A DNA stretch of 47,115 nt from Saprospiraceae bacterium (GTDB taxonomy: Bacteria; Bacteroidota; Bacteroidia; Chitinophagales; Saprospiraceae): contig JAEUUS010000415.1 in NCBI GenBank assembly GCA_016787545.1, forward strand, positions 1 to 47,115. Reading direction: 5' to 3'. Made by a program: the position numbers and the translations under genes. Positions 27,789 to 36,880 of the stretch are shown here, in pieces (position 1 is the stretch's first letter; each line of letters begins with the position of its first letter). The notes below the pieces were generated by a model. The model searched no databases. It worked only from the letters and a program-made list of their open reading frames with translations, and was not told where the DNA came from.

Positions 27789-30700
27789 TTAGAATCCGAG
27801 GTTCAGGCCTACCACGAAAGTGCGAGCCATCGGTACTGTGTTACGGTCTACACCAGGAGCAGAGTTGCTGTTACCGTTGGTAGAAACCTCTGGGTCGGTA
27901 CCGGAGTAGTTTGTGAACAACAAAGCGTTGTTGACAGAACCATACACACGCAAATTAGCAATTTTAGCCTTTTCCAAAACGCTTGAAGGCAAACGATAGC
28001 CCAGTGTGATGTTGCGCACACGGAGGAAGTCGCCTTTCTCTACGTTTTCAGAAATGGCTAATGCAGAACCATTTGATACGTTATCGCCAAATACCACACG
28101 TGGGAGTTTACCATCGGTGTTATTTTCTGACCAACGATCCAGGATGTCTACGTGGTTGTTCCAAAAACGTTGGTCGCGAAGACCTGCTTTGCTACCATTG
28201 TAGATGTAGTTGCCACCGGCATAGTTCATCTGAATATTCAGGTCAAAAGCGCCATAAGTGAACGTGTTATCCCATCCGCCAAACCATTTTGGAAGTGTTG
28301 GACCATAAACGTTACCATCGCTGATCTGAGATGGTGCAGAAACAATGGCGCCATTATCTACACGAGTCCAGCGCTGACCGGCTGGTGCTGCGTGGTTGTA
28401 TTGAACCTGGTAGGAACCAATACGGTTGCCGTCGCCATCGTATTCATATTTAACATAGATACGCTGACCATTAGCCGGGTTAACACCCTGAGTTTCAACA
28501 GCGTAGATTGAGCCAATAGACTCACCAACACGAATGATGCTGGTAGTTTCCAAACCAGAAGTTTGGGCCAGAATGTCGGCATTGCCTTCTGCGAGTTCGG
28601 TCACTTCATTTTTCATCAAAGTGATGTTCGCGCTGGTAGTCCAGCTGAATTTACCCTTGCGCAATACCGTTGCACTCAGGCCAAATTCATGACCGGTATT
28701 CTCCATCGAACCTACGTTTACGTTGATAGAGTTATTCGGGATACCTTTAGATGGAGATTGTGGAGCAGGCAAAATCAGACCATCAATAACGTTGGAGAAG
28801 TAGGTGTACTCACCTTGAAGACGGTCGTTGAACAGACCGAAAACGATACCTACATCTAATTTGGTGCTGGACTCCCAGGAAAGAAGCGGGTTACCTGCCT
28901 GGCTGTAGAAGAAGGTAGGAGCAGCTGCATACAAACCGGAACCATACAAATCCAAAGAAGCAAAATCGCCAATACCATTAGCATTACCAACGGTACCATA
29001 GCTACCACGAAGTTTGAAGAAGTTAACTGTGTTGCCAATGGAGTTTTTCCAGAAATCTTCTTCAGACAGGTTCCAACCGGCAGAAACACCCCAGAATGTA
29101 CCTTTCTTGTTGCCTGGAGCATAGGCTGAATATTCATCCTGACGAATGTTGGCAGTCAGGTAGTAACGACGGTTGAACTCATACGTTGCACGTCCGAAGT
29201 AGGACAACAGGTAGTTTTCGCCCTGGAAGTTACCCGTTGGATTGATGGTAGTGAAGTTGCCCTGGTAGGTGCTAAAGAATGGGTCTGCCACAGCCGTACG
29301 GGAAGCGCCCCAGCCTTCAGCAACAGTGTACTGCTGTTCATTACCGGCAAGCAAGCCGATTTTATGCTTGTCCTGGAGGTTCAAATCGTATGTAACAAGG
29401 TTTTGCCAGTTCCAGCGGTTATTGCGAATATAACTGTTCGCCGCAAGACCGTTTTGACCAAAGCCATCGCCGTGCAGCGGGCTCCAATACTGTAGGTTTT
29501 CAACAGAAAGATTGTCAATACCATAGATGGTTTTAACTTTCAAATCTTTCACAACTTCCAGTTCGCCATACACAGAAGCCTGAATTTGGTTGGCCTCGGA
29601 AGTGTAGCGATTCAAGTCAATGATCGGAATTGGGTTTACAAAACCGGTTGATTGTTTGTTTTTACCCAAACCTAATGCATTGGTGCTGGTGATATTGTAC
29701 TGAGCATTACCTTCCAGACGATTGCCATTGGCATCGTAACGGTAAGGATCAACCACTGGAGACAATACAAATGCCAGACGACCGATACCGGAAGTAGCAA
29801 ACGCTTCACCTGGCAGGGATCCTGTGTTAGGCGCAGCGTTGTTGTTTTTGGCGTAACCAATGGTACCACCAAGCTTGATACGGTCAGTCAGTTTATGGTC
29901 GAGATTCAAACGGCCGGAAAGGCGTTCGAACTCATTGGCCACGATCATACCTTCCTGGCGGGTGTAACCCATAGCCATGTAATAGGTGGTTTGATCGCCA
30001 CCACCTGAGAAGCTCAGTGCGTGGTTCTGCTGGAATGCGTTGCGGTAAATGTAGTCTGCCCAACGGGTGTCTACCTGCCGGCCATTGATGGTGTCCAGGA
30101 AGTACTGAGGACCAGAAAGGTTTGCATTGGCAGCAGCTTCGTTTTTCACTTCCACATACTGCTGTGCATTCAATACTTCAGGAACGCGTACAGCCTGGGT
30201 CCAACCAGTCCAAACATTGTAATTCACCTGTGTTTTGCCTTTTGCACCGCGTTTGGTGGTAATAAGCACAACACCTGCAGAAGCCCGTGAACCATAAATA
30301 GCGGTTGCAGATGCATCCTTCAAGATGTCAATGCTTTCGATATCGGCAGGGTTCAGGTTGGATAGTGGGTTGTTGGCAGCAGAGTTACCAAAACTACCGG
30401 TATACGTTGGCACACCATCAATCACCACGAGCGGGAAAGAGCTCAGGTTAATGGAGTTGATACCACGAACGCGGAAAACCGGAGGGTTGTTGAGTACACC
30501 GTTAGGCATACTTACATTCACACCTGCAGCACGGCCCTGGAGCAACTGATCAAAACTTTGGGCTGGCAATTGAGCAATATCATCCCCTTTAATGGAAGAA
30601 ATACTGCCGGTAATAGCCCGCTTTTGTTGTGTTCCATATCCAACTACCACTACTTCCTGCAGGGTGTTTGGGTTAACCTGCATTACAATCGTGTAATCAG

Positions 30701-30959
30701 AGGCAGAGGTAAGCGGAACATCCTGCGTGAGATATCCCGTGTAAGACACTTTCAGTACCGTTGAACCGGAAGAAACTGAAAATCGGAACATACCGCTTAC
30801 ATCTGTAGTAGTACCGGAGGAAGTACCTGGAGCGGTAATAGTTGCACCGATGAGCGGTTCACCCTGATCATCGGAGACTTTTCCTGTCACAACACGTTGT
30901 GACAACACTTGCGAAGCGCTCAGCAAGAGCAAGGCAAGCCCGAGTAGGAATTGCTTCAT
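27789..30959 (-). CDS. SusC/RagA-family TonB-dependent outer-membrane transporter
   Basis: 1056 residues, a usual length. The signal peptide (MKQFLLGLALLLLSASQVLS) is followed by a carboxypeptidase-D-like domain (about 22-105) with VSDDQGEPLIGATI. Then come the TonB-box-like LQEVVVVGYGTQ and a plug domain containing QLLQGRAAGVNV, PVFRVRGI and DPIDILKDASATAIYGSRA-type motif as SIDILKDASATAIYGS. A long 22-stranded barrel ends in VVGLNLGF with the terminal Phe expected for barrel assembly. It acts as an energised pore together with the SusD lipoprotein encoded just downstream. The 286-bp upstream gap 30960-31245 is AT-rich; only a loose -7 match (TAATTTTT) was found there, and no ECF sigma or hybrid sensor gene adjoins it. 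Confidence 0.96.
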   Translation of the reverse strand: MKQFLLGLALLLLSASQVLSQRVVTGKVSDDQGEPLIGATITAPGTSSGTTTDVSGMFRFSVSSGSTVLKVSYTGYLTQDVPLTSASDYTIVMQVNPNTLQEVVVVGYGTQQKRAITGSISSIKGDDIAQLPAQSFDQLLQGRAAGVNVSMPNGVLNNPPVFRVRGINSINLSSFPLVVIDGVPTYTGSFGNSAANNPLSNLNPADIESIDILKDASATAIYGSRASAGVVLITTKRGAKGKTQVNYNVWTGWTQAVRVPEVLNAQQYVEVKNEAAANANLSGPQYFLDTINGRQVDTRWADYIYRNAFQQNHALSFSGGGDQTTYYMAMGYTRQEGMIVANEFERLSGRLNLDHKLTDRIKLGGTIGYAKNNNAAPNTGSLPGEAFATSGIGRLAFVLSPVVDPYRYDANGNRLEGNAQYNITSTNALGLGKNKQSTGFVNPIPIIDLNRYTSEANQIQASVYGELEVVKDLKVKTIYGIDNLSVENLQYWSPLHGDGFGQNGLAANSYIRNNRWNWQNLVTYDLNLQDKHKIGLLAGNEQQYTVAEGWGASRTAVADPFFSTYQGNFTTINPTGNFQGENYLLSYFGRATYEFNRRYYLTANIRQDEYSAYAPGNKKGTFWGVSAGWNLSEEDFWKNSIGNTVNFFKLRGSYGTVGNANGIGDFASLDLYGSGLYAAAPTFFYSQAGNPLLSWESSTKLDVGIVFGLFNDRLQGEYTYFSNVIDGLILPAPQSPSKGIPNNSINVNVGSMENTGHEFGLSATVLRKGKFSWTTSANITLMKNEVTELAEGNADILAQTSGLETTSIIRVGESIGSIYAVETQGVNPANGQRIYVKYEYDGDGNRIGSYQVQYNHAAPAGQRWTRVDNGAIVSAPSQISDGNVYGPTLPKWFGGWDNTFTYGAFDLNIQMNYAGGNYIYNGSKAGLRDQRFWNNHVDILDRWSENNTDGKLPRVVFGDNVSNGSALAISENVEKGDFLRVRNITLGYRLPSSVLEKAKIANLRVYGSVNNALLFTNYSGTDPEVSTNGNSNSAPGVDRNTVPMARTFVVGLNLGF

Positions 30960-31182
30960 ACAATGAAATTTGATTTGGTTAAAAATTAGTAATTGCCAAA
31001 AAAATGATAGTAATACACTTGGTCGTTTTGTGGCCTTTAGCTCTCTAAATCAACGAATTAGACAAAAACAATGAAAGTTAATCGGAGCAAATAAAGCGAC
31101 TATTTCATATGGATGTATGGGGTTGGTTAAAAAAATATTCATCCAAAATTAAAAAACTATTAATTCTCCACCTCAGTTAAGG

Positions 31183-31208
31183 GCCCAAAATCTCTGCTCA
31201 ATTTGGGC
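31183..31208. terminator. Weak hairpin downstream of the NadR-like gene
   Basis: GCCCAAA (31183-31189) pairs with TTTGGGC (31202-31208) across a 12-nt loop, about 40 bp past the minus-strand stop at 31246. No T-run follows on either strand, so it is at best a weak or Rho-type stop. Confidence 0.3.
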
Positions 31209-31245
31209 AAACCGGATCATTTGTAATCCAAAGCCTCTAAAGTGC

Positions 31246-32187
31246 TCACCCTGCTTTTTCAGAAATCACCAATTCTACCGCCTTTACAGCCTGATCCCAA
31301 CGGTCTGAATAACTGCCTGCTATCACCGTGTACGGCAGTTGTCTGCTTTCCATTTCTTGACGTAATCGCTCAAACATTCGTTGGCGTTCTTGTTCAAATT
31401 CGCGTAAGCCATCGTTTACCCAGGGAATATCCGGCGCACAAAGCAAAAAGTGCGTATACCTGCGTTCGTGGTTAGCCCAAAAGATCCATGGCTGACATTT
31501 CCCTTGAAAATACACCTCGCTCCAAACCTGTGTAACGATAAGTTCTGTATCGCAGAATAACACGCGATTGGCTTGCAAAGCCATCTCATCTTCCCGATAT
31601 AATTGCCCACCGGCCACGTGAGCGAAATCCAGATCCGTAGAATCCATGCCAAATTTCTCACAATACGTGCGTCCATATTCCTCCACAAATACGGTTTGAA
31701 AATGAACAGCCAATTTTTCAGCCAAATAACTTTTCCCACAACTTTCCGGGCCAATCAAAGCAATTCGCTGAATAAAAAACGGACGCGCAACTGGCATTAT
31801 TTGCGCTAAATGCTGGTTGGGGGCTTCACGTATATGACTGGTGCTCACCTGAGTTTCGGTAGAATTTCCAACCATTTGGTAAAGGATGCCCTCCGAAAAT
31901 CCTCCGCCCTTCCACTTACCACTCCCGTCAAATAATATTTTTTCTGTTCCGGATTGGTTCTCCATCCACCGAAATGCTTGCGATACTCCACCCACACAAT
32001 GAATCACATTCAAATCCGGCCAGGTATTTTTAACCCAATGATACCGCTGCCAGCCAGGAGCTAAGGCCTCATTTGTATCATAAACCAAAATAGTCAACCG
32101 CTCGCATTGCTCACGGGCAGACTCAATCAAAGCAAAATGTCCTTGATGTAAAGGATCAAATTTCCCCAGGATAAAACCATGTTTCAT
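31246..32187 (-). CDS. nadR: NadR-like bifunctional NMN adenylyltransferase / ribosylnicotinamide kinase
   Basis: Started at the ATG at 32187 (313 residues), because the nucleotidyltransferase motif lies right behind it; the longer frame from 32220 adds an unlikely 11 residues. N-terminal domain: GKFDPLHQGH (about 9-18), the HxGH site of cytidylyltransferase-like enzymes, with STSHIRE near 115-121 as the second substrate motif. C-terminal domain: P-loop GPESCGKS (about 146-153) followed by VFVEEYGRTY and a CDTELIVTQVW strand, typical of the NadR kinase half. Together they convert ribosylnicotinamide to NMN and NMN to NAD in the cytoplasm. The DNA-binding repressor domain of the enterobacterial protein is absent. 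It diverges from the E1 gene with 89 bp between starts. Confidence 0.88.
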   Translation of the reverse strand: MKHGFILGKFDPLHQGHFALIESAREQCERLTILVYDTNEALAPGWQRYHWVKNTWPDLNVIHCVGGVSQAFRWMENQSGTEKILFDGSGKWKGGGFSEGILYQMVGNSTETQVSTSHIREAPNQHLAQIMPVARPFFIQRIALIGPESCGKSYLAEKLAVHFQTVFVEEYGRTYCEKFGMDSTDLDFAHVAGGQLYREDEMALQANRVLFCDTELIVTQVWSEVYFQGKCQPWIFWANHERRYTHFLLCAPDIPWVNDGLREFEQERQRMFERLRQEMESRQLPYTVIAGSYSDRWDQAVKAVELVISEKAG

Positions 32188-32194
32188 GTTTATG

Positions 32195-32202
32195 TACTTT
32201 TG
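32195..32202 (+). promoter_or_regulatory. -7 box in the divergent nadR/E1 gap
   Basis: TACTTTTG matches TAnnTTTG on the plus strand, 74 bp before the GTG start at 32277 and only 7 bp from the nadR start on the other strand. No TTG is seen at the -33 distance. A second, weaker candidate (CATTTTTG, 32237-32244) is closer to the gene. Confidence 0.35.
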
Positions 32203-32276
32203 CGGGTCTTCGTAAGTCACCCTGACTCAAATTACGCATTTTTGCCAAAAAGAGGTTACCCTTAAACTTCGTTCAC

Positions 32277-34454
32277 GTGCCTAACAGAACAACCACCACA
32301 AAAAAAGTTCAACGATTCCAACTATCCGCTATCCCGGACAAAAATATTCTGGAAAAAGCTTTCAGGCTGATGGCTACAGCCAAAGCCATGACTGATATAT
32401 ATGAATCGAATTTTAAATTCGTAAGCAAATATGTACACGCAACCTCCCGCGGACATGAAGCCATTCAACTGGCCGTGGGCATGCAACTGATTGCAGCAGA
32501 TTTTGCCTATCCCTATTATCGCGACGACAGTATGCTTTTAGGCATGGGTTTACGTCCGTTCCATTTAATGCTGCAATTAATGGCCAAACGAGACGACCCC
32601 TTCTCTGGCGGCAGATCCTATTATTGCCATCCCTCCCTGAAAGAAGATCAATTCCCCAAAATACCTCACCAAAGCAGTGCCACTGGTATGCAGGCTATTC
32701 CTGCCACAGGCGCAGCCCTGGGTTTTTGGTACCAGGAAGCAATGCAAAGGGTAAATGACGCAGATAATGGATCACAAATAGATCTGAGTAATCCCTACCC
32801 ATATCATTTCAAACAAAAAAACGGTCAGAATACCTCCAGGCCTGGCCTGGTGGTTTGTTCTCTTGGCGATGCATCTGTTACAGAAGGTGAAATAGCAGAA
32901 GCATTTCAAATGGCAGTACTCAAAAAACTGCCCATTTTATACCTGGTTCAGGACAATGGATGGGACATATCCGCCAATGCAGCAGAAACCCGGGTGGCCA
33001 ATGCCGCTGAATATGCCAAAGGATTTCCTGGGCTGGAAACCGTAAGTATTGAAGGCAACGACTTTGGCTTATGCTGGAATACCGTGCAACAGGTGATGGA
33101 AACCATTCGTCGCGAACGCAGACCATTCCTGATTCATGCCAGAGTACCGCTACTCAACCACCATACCTCCGGTGTACGAAAAGAATGGTACAGAGATGAT
33201 TTGGAAGAACACGCAAAACGCGACCCCTACCCCATCTTGCGCCAACTTTTGTTGGAAAACGGGTTTTCGGAAAAAGACATACAAAAACTTGAAAATCAAG
33301 CTATTGAAACGGTAGCTTTGGATTTCGAAGCCGCTAAAAATGCAGAAGACCCCAGGCCGGAGGATCTGTTTACACACGACTATGCCCCTACCCCAATCAC
33401 CGAAGAAAAAGGAGAGCGATCTCCTCAAACCGGCGAAACAAAAGTCATGGTTGATTGCGCTTTGTTTGCCATCGAAGAATTAATGCGCAAGCACCCCGAA
33501 TGTTTGTTATACGGTCAGGATGTGGGCAGGCGCCTGGGAGGCGTATTCAGGGAAGCGGCAACATTGGCCGAAAAATTTGGAGATCACCGCGTATTTAATA
33601 CTCCCATCCAGGAAGCTTTTATAGTTGGCAGTACCGCAGGCATGAGCGCAGTGGGTCTCAAGCCCATTGTTGAGGTGCAATTTGCCGACTATATCTGGCC
33701 TGGTTTGAACCAGTTATTCACAGAAGTAGCACGCAGCTGTTATCTGAGCAACGGTAAATGGCCGGTTAGTTGTGTGCTTCGTGTTCCCATTGGCGCCTAC
33801 GGAAGCGGAGGGCCTTATCACAGCAGTAGTGTGGAAAGTGTGGTGGCTCAAATTCGGGGTGTAAAAATCGCCTACCCAAGTAACGGCGCCGATCTCAAAG
33901 GATTACTCAAAGCAGCCTGGCACGACCCAAATCCAGTCGTAATTTTCGAACATAAAGGTCTGTATTGGAGCAAAGTACGTGGAACCGAGGCAGCCAGAAC
34001 CATTGAACCGGATGCCGATTACGTGGTGCCTTTTGGAAAAGCCCGAACGGCTTTGGAAGCAGAATCACAATCGGTGCAAAAAGGTGAATCTCTGGTGGTT
34101 ATCACCTACGGAATGGGTGTCCATTGGGCATTAAATGCAGCCGAACAGTTCCCTGGGCGAGTGGAAATCCTGGACTTGAGAACCCTTTGTCCACTGGATG
34201 AAGCAGCCATGTATGCAGCGGCAAAAAAGCACGGACGTGTTTTGGTGGTGACCGAAGAACAGGTAAACGGCTCCTTTGCTCAATCGATAGCGGCGCGGAT
34301 TCAGGAAAACTGTTTCCAATATCTTGACGCTCCGGTACGCACCATCGGAGCTGAAAATATGCCTGCCGTACCGTTGAACACCACCCTCGAGCAAACGATG
34401 ATTCCTTCCATCGAAAAAGTGGCGGCAGGCATCCACTCATTATTATCCTGGTAG
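32277..34454 (+). CDS. Fused alpha/beta E1 component of a 2-oxoacid dehydrogenase
   Basis: A 725-residue thiamine diphosphate enzyme with the alpha (about 25-370) and beta (about 390-725) subunits in one chain. The ThDP motif starts GDASVTEGE at 197 and ends at N227 (GDG-like first residues GD, N at the expected distance). The alpha half also has YPYYRDDSMLLGMG and HPSLKEDQFP. The beta half has LLYGQDVGRRLGGVFREA, the EVQFADYIWPG segment and a transketolase-C part with VVITYGMGVHWAL. It decarboxylates a 2-oxoacid and passes the acyl group to an E2 lipoyl enzyme; branched-chain oxoacids are the best guess. No E2 or E3 gene is nearby. The start is GTG, as no ATG precedes the conserved region. 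It converges with the aldehyde dehydrogenase gene, stops 2 bp apart. Confidence 0.9.
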   Translation: MPNRTTTTKKVQRFQLSAIPDKNILEKAFRLMATAKAMTDIYESNFKFVSKYVHATSRGHEAIQLAVGMQLIAADFAYPYYRDDSMLLGMGLRPFHLMLQLMAKRDDPFSGGRSYYCHPSLKEDQFPKIPHQSSATGMQAIPATGAALGFWYQEAMQRVNDADNGSQIDLSNPYPYHFKQKNGQNTSRPGLVVCSLGDASVTEGEIAEAFQMAVLKKLPILYLVQDNGWDISANAAETRVANAAEYAKGFPGLETVSIEGNDFGLCWNTVQQVMETIRRERRPFLIHARVPLLNHHTSGVRKEWYRDDLEEHAKRDPYPILRQLLLENGFSEKDIQKLENQAIETVALDFEAAKNAEDPRPEDLFTHDYAPTPITEEKGERSPQTGETKVMVDCALFAIEELMRKHPECLLYGQDVGRRLGGVFREAATLAEKFGDHRVFNTPIQEAFIVGSTAGMSAVGLKPIVEVQFADYIWPGLNQLFTEVARSCYLSNGKWPVSCVLRVPIGAYGSGGPYHSSSVESVVAQIRGVKIAYPSNGADLKGLLKAAWHDPNPVVIFEHKGLYWSKVRGTEAARTIEPDADYVVPFGKARTALEAESQSVQKGESLVVITYGMGVHWALNAAEQFPGRVEILDLRTLCPLDEAAMYAAAKKHGRVLVVTEEQVNGSFAQSIAARIQENCFQYLDAPVRTIGAENMPAVPLNTTLEQTMIPSIEKVAAGIHSLLSW

Positions 34455-34456
34455 TT

Positions 34457-35908
34457 TTAAAACCATCTGACCAACCCTTCTAATAGCCAATCGCGCAACT
34501 TGCCGCCATAGGGTGGCACAAAGAAATCGGTTACCGGCAATTGTTTAGCCTGGTAAAGGACTCCTTTTTGATTGGTAAACTCCAAAAACCCAAATTCCCC
34601 ATGGCATTTCCCCATGCCGCTGCTATTACTACCGCCAAATGGCAATTCAGGATTATAGAAATGCGGACCACAGTCATTTACCGTCACACCTCCGCACCGG
34701 GTTTCTGCCAAAACACTCCGGATACTCCGGTCTGATGTTGAAAAAATATACATGGAAAGGGCTTTCGGTTGGGAATTAATGTACGCAACCGCCTCTGCCA
34801 AATGCTTGTAAGTGCGTACCGGCAATATGGGGCCAAAGATCTCCTCTTCCCAAATTTTGGCCGTTTCTGGTACATTACTGATGATAGTAGGGGCAATGTA
34901 TAATTCCTGCTCATCAGTCTGACCTCCCTCCACCAAAGTGGCCCCTTGGGAAACAGCATTGTCCAACAATTGCTGTACACGTTGAAAATGTCGGCCGGAT
35001 ACTATTCTGCAGATATCAGGCGTTGCCTTTACCTTCTCCGGAGTGTCACCGTAAAACTTCTTCCATTTTTGTTGAATTTTTTTCAGCAAAATATCCTGAC
35101 AAGACTCATGCACAAGTAAATAATCCGGAGCAATACACGTCTGCCCGGCGTTGATTACTTTAAGCCAGGCAATTTTTGCTGCTGCGGCATCCAAATCGGC
35201 CGTTTGATCCACTATTACCGGACTTTTTCCTCCTAATTCTAAGGTAACCGAAGCCAAATGTTCAGCTGCTGCCCGCATCACTATTTTCCCGACACCTTGA
35301 TTTCCGGTAAAAAAGATATGATTGAAAGGCAATGACAGTAATTCCTGTGCTACACTGGCATCTCCGTCAAAAATGCTTACCTCACCTGGCGGGAAACATT
35401 GATCTAAAATTTCCTTCATCACCTTATTGGTATTCGGTGAAAACTCGGACGGTTTCAGGATCACGCAATTTCCTGCTGCAATCGCTGAAACCAATGGATC
35501 AAAACTTAGGTTAAATGGAAAATTCCATGGGGAAAGAATCAGACAACCCCCCTTGGGCTCATATTGGATTTCATTGTGCGATCGGAATAATGGCAAGGAA
35601 GCGCCTACCCTTTTGGGGGTCATCCAGGAGGAAAGATGTTGAATCGCAAACCTGATTTCATGCAAAACCACCCCAACTTCGCTGATATTTACTTCTGCCT
35701 GACACTTATGGAGATCAGCCCACAATGCCTCTTCCAATGGCTTGCGGAAATCCATTATCAACTGATGAAGTCTTTTTAACTTGGAAATCCTTTGCCTGGC
35801 ATTGGTTCTTCCAACTTCCCATTGATGTTGCTTTTGCAGTGCAAAAACCCGGTGAATTTCAGATTTAAGATCAGGATGAAGTACTGTAACAGACGGATTT
35901 TGCATCAT
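34457..35908 (-). CDS. NAD(P)-dependent aldehyde dehydrogenase, ALDH3-like
   Basis: 483 residues, the compact length of the class 3 branch. Landmarks: SPWNFPFNL with N129, general base E224 in LELGGKSP, catalytic C258 in NAGQTCIAPD, and the EEEIFGPILPV segment. The C-terminus ends PPYGGKLRDWLLEGLVRWF, an amphipathic tail seen in relatives that oxidise long-chain or aromatic aldehydes. It turns aldehydes into carboxylates in the cytoplasm. The gene has a good promoter of its own and no co-directional neighbour. A double ATG opens the frame, so the second Met is equally possible. Confidence 0.94.
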   Translation of the reverse strand: MMQNPSVTVLHPDLKSEIHRVFALQKQHQWEVGRTNARQRISKLKRLHQLIMDFRKPLEEALWADLHKCQAEVNISEVGVVLHEIRFAIQHLSSWMTPKRVGASLPLFRSHNEIQYEPKGGCLILSPWNFPFNLSFDPLVSAIAAGNCVILKPSEFSPNTNKVMKEILDQCFPPGEVSIFDGDASVAQELLSLPFNHIFFTGNQGVGKIVMRAAAEHLASVTLELGGKSPVIVDQTADLDAAAAKIAWLKVINAGQTCIAPDYLLVHESCQDILLKKIQQKWKKFYGDTPEKVKATPDICRIVSGRHFQRVQQLLDNAVSQGATLVEGGQTDEQELYIAPTIISNVPETAKIWEEEIFGPILPVRTYKHLAEAVAYINSQPKALSMYIFSTSDRSIRSVLAETRCGGVTVNDCGPHFYNPELPFGGSNSSGMGKCHGEFGFLEFTNQKGVLYQAKQLPVTDFFVPPYGGKLRDWLLEGLVRWF

Positions 35909-35946
35909 AAACGGGAATCAAAAATGGTAAATGAATTCAACTTGGG

Positions 35947-35974
35947 CAAAGATGCTCTATTTCACGGAAAGCAA
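35947..35974 (-). promoter_or_regulatory. Promoter of the aldehyde dehydrogenase gene
   Basis: On the minus strand TTG (35974-35972), a 17-bp spacer and CATCTTTG (35954-35947), one base off TAnnTTTG, with 38 nt to the ATG. Confidence 0.6.
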
Positions 35975-36086
35975 GGACTTGACCTTTTTTTTGAAAATTT
36001 AACAAAGTTTGCACAATAAAAAATCACCACCCAAAACACTCGAATTTATACCGTTTACCAGTATTATAATCCGTAAAATATTTATG

Positions 36087-36112
36087 ACAAAAAATTTAGT
36101 TAAATTTTTTGT
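36087..36112. promoter_or_regulatory. Perfect AT-rich palindrome
   Basis: ACAAAAAATTTA and TAAATTTTTTGT flank a central GT: 12-bp arms, no mismatch, in the gap between the divergent aldehyde dehydrogenase and hibernation factor genes. It may be an operator or protein-binding site; a terminator role is unlikely since no gene runs into it. Confidence 0.4.
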
Positions 36113-36309
36113 TTGTGCCATTTCTTGGTCATAACATTGTTTTGGAAAAACAAGAGGCAGTGATTTTACGCTTAAACAAGCAACCCCAAAAAGATGTTCT
36201 GCATCACATCAATGGTACTGTCTTGAGAACCATTTTTGGAAACAGAACCATATGTTGAACCAGTGTTACAGTTCTTTCCAACTCTTAACCATTTAAAGTT
36301 CGCAACGCT

Positions 36310-36642
36310 ATGATGAAAGTAAGTGTGCAGTCAATCCATTTTAATGCAGATGCCAAATTGATTGAGTTTATTGAGAAAAAACTAATGCGACTTGATCGAT
36401 ACTTTGACAAAAACAGACCCATCGAAGCAGAAGTTCATCTAAAACTACAAGATACCGGAAGGCAAATTCAGGAAAAAGTCATTGAAGTAAAGTTACATGT
36501 GCCCGGTGGCTGGATGATAGATAAAAAAACCGGACGCACCTTCGAGTCAGCCGTTACCGCTTCTGCCGATACCCTGAAACGCCAACTGCTTCGACACAAA
36601 GACAGGATAACTACCCACCAGCATATCAGAATTATTGATTAA
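36310..36642 (+). CDS. hpf: Ribosome hibernation-promoting factor (short HPF/YfiA type)
   Basis: A 110-residue protein of the short HPF form: MKVSVQSIHFNADAKLIEFIEKKLMRL starts the beta-alpha-beta fold, followed by the helix ending RYFDKN, then EVHLKL, EKVIEVKLHVPGG and a second helix SAVTASADTLKRQLLRHKDR. It binds the 30S decoding region and silences ribosomes in stationary phase. The long-form C-terminal dimerisation domain is absent. The frame opens with two ATG; the second (36313) fits the family equally well. A strong terminator closes it as a single gene. Confidence 0.92.
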   Translation: MMKVSVQSIHFNADAKLIEFIEKKLMRLDRYFDKNRPIEAEVHLKLQDTGRQIQEKVIEVKLHVPGGWMIDKKTGRTFESAVTASADTLKRQLLRHKDRITTHQHIRIID

Positions 36643-36704
36643 AAAGGGGTATTAAAACACGTTTCAGGAGTATTCCTGACTTTCACAGCCACAATACAAG
36701 GCTG

Positions 36705-36741
36705 GAAGCCCGGTCACCCACGACCGGGCTTCGTTATTTTT
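36705..36741 (+). terminator. Intrinsic terminator of hpf
   Basis: GAAGCCCGGTC (36705-36715) pairs perfectly with GACCGGGCTTC (36722-36732) over a 6-nt loop, followed by GTTATTTTT. Confidence 0.9.
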
Positions 36742-36803
36742 GGCGCTTTCTAAATGCCACTGGACGTCTATTCGCTGTTAACATTTTATAAAAAACGCGG
36801 TCC

Positions 36804-36836
36804 TTGCGCCCTTTCCAGTGGTCTTTCCTACTTTTG
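36804..36836 (+). promoter_or_regulatory. Promoter of the parvulin gene
   Basis: TTG (36804-36806), a 22-bp spacer and TACTTTTG (36829-36836) match the Bacteroidota consensus. It lies 44 nt before the ATG at 36881, which rules out the longer frame from 36818. Confidence 0.75.
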
Positions 36837-36880
36837 CCCACTTTTTACACAAAAACACCAAAATTCACTCCTTTCATAAT

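Larger units (their letters stand above)
35909..36309. other. 401-bp AT-rich intergenic region between divergent genes
   Basis: No convincing gene. It holds the aldehyde dehydrogenase promoter (35947-35974), an AT-rich perfect palindrome (36087-36112), and three copies of GAACCA (36227, 36245, 36257) upstream of the hibernation factor gene. No full TTG/TAnnTTTG pair was found for the plus-strand gene. Confidence 0.6.

Noticed and set aside
36818-36880. Longer N-terminus for the parvulin gene
   Set aside because: It would place the start upstream of the -7 box and put 21 residues before an otherwise perfect signal peptide.
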